Assembly (NCBI RefSeq): GCF_965638725.1
Contig: NC_134961.1
Location: forward strand, 5,734,641 to 5,798,640
From: Aptenodytes patagonicus
Taxonomy: Eukaryota; Chordata; Aves; Sphenisciformes; Spheniscidae
DNA: 64,000 nt
Direction: 5' to 3'
Every line of letters starts with the position of its first letter. The stretch's first letter is position 1. Of the stretch, positions 59,901 through 64,000 are shown in pieces. The translations under genes were made by a program, and so were the position numbers. Below the pieces are notes generated by a model. That model saw only the letters and a list, made by a program, of their open reading frames with translations, was not told where the DNA came from and searched no databases.

Positions 59901-62900
59901 TGAGAAAAGGTCTAGGGAGTCATGCTGAAGAAGACAGAGCATAGAGCGAGGTCTGGAGACCAAGCCACAGCATTCTCCCCCTGCTCATCTCTCTCAGCCC
60001 ACCTGAGCGTTGACATACAAGGAACATTAACTTCTCCCTGGACAGGGTTTCAGACAGCAAGCAGTGCACAGTGTTTACTGGGATTAAATTTAATAATAGC
60101 TGTTCTCTGCTGCTAGACAGGTGATTTGTGAGAATGTTCTCAGCAGACTATATGTAATTTAATATCTGCTCTTCCTGTGTCTTATCAGCCACTGCTGTTC
60201 GGAGCTTGTCATTGAAATCCTTGTCTTCCTATGGAATTTATATTCTCCTGATAAGATGGTTATCTCCTAGAGGCAGTGCTTTTGACACTATTTTAGCATT
60301 AAAACTTAATGAGAAACAACTTAATGAGAAAAAAATGGAAGCACACAGGAGAAAATGAGCAACACAATGAACTAATCCAGTTGAACTCTGTTCCTGGCAG
60401 CTTGTTTCATGGCTAACGATAAAATGCCAGATATTTTGTATCTAGCCCTTACCCCATGGAAGTTGCTCTTCAGTGTTGTAAAATCTGAGTATGATCCAAA
60501 AGCAGTGAATAAACCAAAATACTGTAGCAGCCATTCTCTGTCAGCTGCAGTGTTTTGTGTGCAGGCGGAGCCTACAAAAGGAAAAGCAAAGCTCAGAAGA
60601 TACATAATTTCTTTCACTGATTGTGTATTACACACTGAAGCATGTAATACTGTCAAGTCCCCATTGGCAGTGAAATATATATTATAGTTCATGTTGCAAG
60701 CTCCCTGTGGGATCCAAATGCTACCAGACAGGAGTTGGGGAATCATTTAGCCTTTGAGCTGGGGTTGCCAGATTCCTGCAATGTTAGCATGTTCTACTCT
60801 CATTCGTGATACAGCTTCTGCTTTTTCACCTCAGCTCTCTGTGCTGTCTGAGAAAGGTTTCAGTCCTCCAAAGAGGAGGATGGTACCTTTCTCTGACCAC
60901 TGTGAGCTGAAGGGCTAAGCAGCAGGCTGAGGAGTGAAGGAGGACTCCATTAGGTATTAGTAGGAGATTCAGCTCATTTGTCCTCCAGGGAAGCAGCTTG
61001 TCTGACGGTAGAGACAATTCTCTGTCTGCTGACTTCAGGGGACCCTAAAGGCCTAGCATTGGTTACGCACTTAACCGTCAGATTGCTAAAATGATAAAAT
61101 GACTCTTTCCTGCAGAAAGAACAGGTCTGCATGTCACCTGAAATCAAGGAGGTTTTACGAGGTGGCTGAATCTTTCCACCTTTCCCTGTTCCTGAATACC
61201 TGGAGACGAGCAGGCCCAGACATTTGTTACCTGAGTTCTGCAGTTGGAAGTGAAGAACTCTCTTTATGAAGGAGTAGATGTGCTGTGGATTCTCGTAGGG
61301 CCCTTGAGCTTTGTGTTTATTCAGGATCTTCACTCTGCAGGACATGGATAGTCAGGGTAAGCCAGCTGCAACCATGTAATCCACAGCCACTGGGACAGAA
61401 CCTGCAGAGCGCTCTGCCAGTGAGTGGAGAGGTGTTAGGGCTGCATTCAGGGGATGCTTCCACTCCCTTGATGCCAGGGAACAGACACTTCAATCAGAGT
61501 GTGACCAAAACTGCTTCTTCAGGAGACTAGGCTCTTTGGTTGGTTTTATGTGGATTTGCAGGTGTATGGGGGAGTGAAGCAGAGTCTCTGCTTAGGGTCT
61601 TTTGTTTGTGGCCTGAAATGTGAAACTGCAGTGGCAGCCAAGTAAGATCATAGTGGTATTTACCAAACGAGAATCTCGGGTTTGGCACTGGTTGGTTGGG
61701 ATAGCGGAAGCTGCCCTCCTCACCCGGTGGTTGGGCTCCCACCTTTACAGGCAAAGAGCAAAGTAAGAGCAGCATCACTGAAATGATAATGGACTTGATA
61801 CCTACATGGCTGCAAGAGAGTTGCATGTCATGTCACTGGGTAAGAAGCCGAGATTCTCTGCATTGAGGCTGCTCAGGAAGAGGCCAAGCCTTCCTCCAAA
61901 CCAGGCAACATAGTCCTCAGTAGAGAAGAGCTCAAATACTGTGCTTAAGTGACAGAAGATCTGCCCCAGGATGAATCGTCTCACGTCACCATGAGGAAGC
62001 TGAGATAGATTACGCTTCAACCAAAAGAAAAAGATATCATTAAAAGTGTGCGATGCAGTTAATATTAAAGGTAGGACTGACTCAGGGAGTCAAACTGAGG
62101 GCCAAGAAGTACACTACAGTTCTGAGAGAACTCTACTGGAGACTCATCTTAAGACAAGATGATGTAATTAATTTAATTTGCAAATGCAAAGATTGCTGCT
62201 GTGTGTGCAGTTTTGGTGGTTTGTCTGCTCGCTTGCATGTGGGGCTGCAGTGACCGTGCGTCCAGGGCTCGCCTCTTCCTGGGCAGTTAAGGGTGCATGT
62301 ACACAAACTGCCTGTGTATCCTGCATGTGGCCTATAGGTACAGGCTCCTGGGGGATCCTCTGAGGATGCTCATGGCTATAGGCAGTGAAGGATACAGGGC
62401 TCTTACTGTTTGATCAAGGAGACCATAATACAATGCCTACACAATGACTTCCCTGACATTCTTTCCCTGAGACTTGTTAGTCTTTGTGACAACACTGAAA
62501 TTCATACCGGGTTAAAGAGTGGCAGTATTGCAGAGAATCTGTATCCCTCCCAGGATGGGACCCAGGCTAATTAAGAGTTGTGGCCTCTTCCTACACCTGG
62601 AACCTCAGCTCCCACATCAGTATGCACTTCATGTGTAAACTGTTTTATTCCAGCCTCTTAAACAGGGGGTGAAGTTGCTACCTGCTTTGCAGCTGCATTG
62701 AATGCATCCATGAAATCCCCAATGGTGCGAGAGCTCAGGGAGCTGAAGACCTTGCCTGCTTTGTCCATGTCACGCAGGACATTGCTAGCCAGCGTGTAAG
62801 CTGCCAGTTGCTCTGGGCTGAGTCCTGCCACAGCGTCAACCTGTGAAATCAAATGTTAAAACTACTGGCCTTGCCTTATGGCAGCAAGTATTTGCTAGCT

Positions 62901-63766
62901 GTGAAAGGCTGTCAGGCAGGATTCGGGCCTTGCACTGGGTTCTGTCTTGCAGAGTTACTTACAATGCTGAAATCTCCGTTCATGTCAGTCAGGTCTGTGT
63001 ATGTAGCCAAGGAGCTGAAGGAGCCCAGGTTTGTTTGTAGCCAACCCAAGCTTCCCCTGGTGTTCTCAACACATGGACCACCTTTTAAACAAAGCATAAT
63101 TCAAGGGTGATATAACCAGCAGTTCAGTCCCCTGGTTCTCCTGTGGGAACAGTATGACTGTGCTGATACAGGAGTTGCCCAAAATGTCTAGGTGCCTGAA
63201 CCCCTCGGTGATAGCCGCAGCACTGAAGTGACTAATGTCCAACATGTACCTTTAGACCTGTAAGCAGCTGGTAAGGAAGTAGCATTCCCATACCTTTTGG
63301 CAAAGGCGTAGGGATCAGAATGTTAAACTGGGGAGATTTTCAGATATTGTGGGAATGGCAGCCAGAGGGGTACCAATGATGGTCCAAGTCTCAGCTGGTG
63401 AGCTGCCACTGCAGTGAGGAGCAATGATTAACGCCAGGGCCTGTCCTAGCCTCAGGGAGGGAAGACAGCTGCTCTGCAGACACTTTTGTTCTTCTTTCCT
63501 TGCTATAGAGCAAAAAGCAGTTGACATCTTCCAGTTTTAACTGGATTGTCTTTTTCATGGGTAAATGCCCAGTGTCCCCTAATTTTGTGAGAATGTTACT
63601 GCTTCTGACAGAGATGCAGGGAAGTTACAGGAGGGAGAGAGTGTGGGACGCCTTCAGCATACCTCCTTGGGAAGCCTTAGCAGACAGGTAGCTCTTTGCA
63701 AAGCTGTAAACATCCTCGTGGCTAGCGGGGGACATCTGTTGAAAGCTGCCTTCTAAGCCACTCATT
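52192..63766 (-). CDS. Modular extracellular protein, probably mesothelin superfamily (both ends incomplete)
   Basis: Fifteen exons in coding order: 63663-63766, 62963-63081, 62682-62840, 61806-62014, 61231-61334, 60453-60571, 59751-59924, 58715-58917, 58225-58328, 57639-57757, 54353-54517, 53778-53986, 53257-53363, 52720-52832 and 52192-52279. Phases are continuous over about 698 residues. Exon types A-B-C-D recur in fixed order with fixed phases (A 0 to 2, B 2 to 1, C 1 to 0, D 0 to 0). A exons end in a C-x-x-Y/L-Q/A-A box; C exons open with G-x-x-C and then W-L/I-x-x-N-L-G; B exons share Y-x-F-x-K-x-Y-L. Sequons such as NLT, NFS, NKT, NIS and NST suggest a glycosylated secreted or surface protein. 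Position beside CIAO3 matches human MSLN/MSLNL, and the helical, Leu-rich repeat style fits mesothelin/stereocilin relatives, but I cannot prove homology. The 5' end lies beyond 64000; the last exon is missing. Confidence 0.75.
54353..58917 (-). repeat. Module 3 (A2-B3-C3-D3) of the modular gene
   Basis: Exons of 203, 104, 119 and 165 bases. A2 ends MPCPYYQA; B3 has HDVYEFQKAYL; C3 opens GSAC with DWLQKNLG; D3 has TPEEMAQLTVNS. The C3-D3 intron is about 3.1 kb, the longest in the gene. Confidence 0.85.
59751..62014 (-). repeat. Module 2 (A1-B2-C2-D2) of the modular gene
   Basis: Exons of 209, 104, 119 and 174 bases. A1 has VRRFILGQIF and ends MTCNSLAA; B2 has HIYSFIKRVL; C2 opens GSAC with EWLLQYFG; D2 has SAEVLAQLTVQT. 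It shows the same order and phases as the other modules. Confidence 0.85.
62682..63766 (-). repeat. Module 1 (B1-C1-D1) of the modular gene
   Basis: Exons of 104, 119 and 159 bases. B1 carries EDVYSFAKSYL; C1 opens GGPC and contains GWLQTNLGSF; D1 contains LSPEQLAAYTLASNVL. The matching A exon must lie right of the window, because B1 needs two bases from a preceding phase-2 exon. Confidence 0.8.
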
Positions 63767-64000
63767 CTGTGAGGGAAGGGAAAGCAGGAGGTTCATTATA
63801 GCAGTAAAGTCTTGTTTTTGGTGACTGGTCACCAGAAGTTTGTAACATGATTGCACACGAGAGCTCTGCAGTCTATGGCTTTTTTTCTCAGTGGTAACAA
63901 AACTTCTTTAATTTGCATTGTTAAAGAAGCATCATTATACCAAATTTGTAGTTGGATAGAGATGACACAGCACTGGTCAGAAACTGGAGCTGTGAGAGAA

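Noticed and set aside
1-64000. CRISPR arrays, bacterial operons, or prophage
   Set aside because: The window is vertebrate nuclear DNA with spliced genes; no direct-repeat array or prokaryotic gene organisation is present. I also saw no intact retrovirus or LINE reading frame.

Overview
The window is vertebrate nuclear DNA. It has spliced genes with GT-AG introns, CpG-island promoters, AATAAA poly(A) signals, and proteins that read as clear vertebrate orthologs. Compact introns, AT-rich stretches alternating with very GC-rich islands, many G/C homopolymer tracts and almost no recognisable transposons suggest a bird (or other sauropsid) microchromosome-like region; the species cannot be fixed from sequence alone. 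The gene content matches parts of human 16p13.3.

Layout. 1-3195: no gene resolved, presumably the upstream flank and missing first coding exon of MEIOB. 3196-13080 (+): twelve coding exons of MEIOB, a meiotic ssDNA-binding OB-fold protein, with a decayed second copy of its last exon at about 15.03-15.18 kb. 16044-16715 (-): FAHD1, single exon. About 16.7-17.1 kb: CpG-rich divergent promoter shared by FAHD1 and HAGH. 17111-26748 (+): HAGH (glyoxalase II), nine exons, with a mitochondrial leader and an internal cytosolic start. 30064-33411 (+): HAGHL, its tandem paralog, with equal lengths for six successive exons. 37745-50238 (-): CIAO3/NARFL, eleven exons, 476 aa, all eight cluster cysteines present, and one GC-AG intron. 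52192-63766 (-): the 3' part of a large gene made of a four-exon module repeated four times. By structure and position it is probably a mesothelin-superfamily extracellular protein. Its 5' end lies beyond the right edge and its last exon is unresolved.

How the genes relate. FAHD1 and HAGH are mitochondrial/cytosolic metabolite-clearing hydrolases driven from one divergent promoter. HAGH and HAGHL are ancient tandem duplicates; here they join two blocks (HAGH-FAHD1-MEIOB and HAGHL-CIAO3-mesothelin) that are about 1 Mb apart in human. The least familiar element is the modular gene at 52-64 kb.
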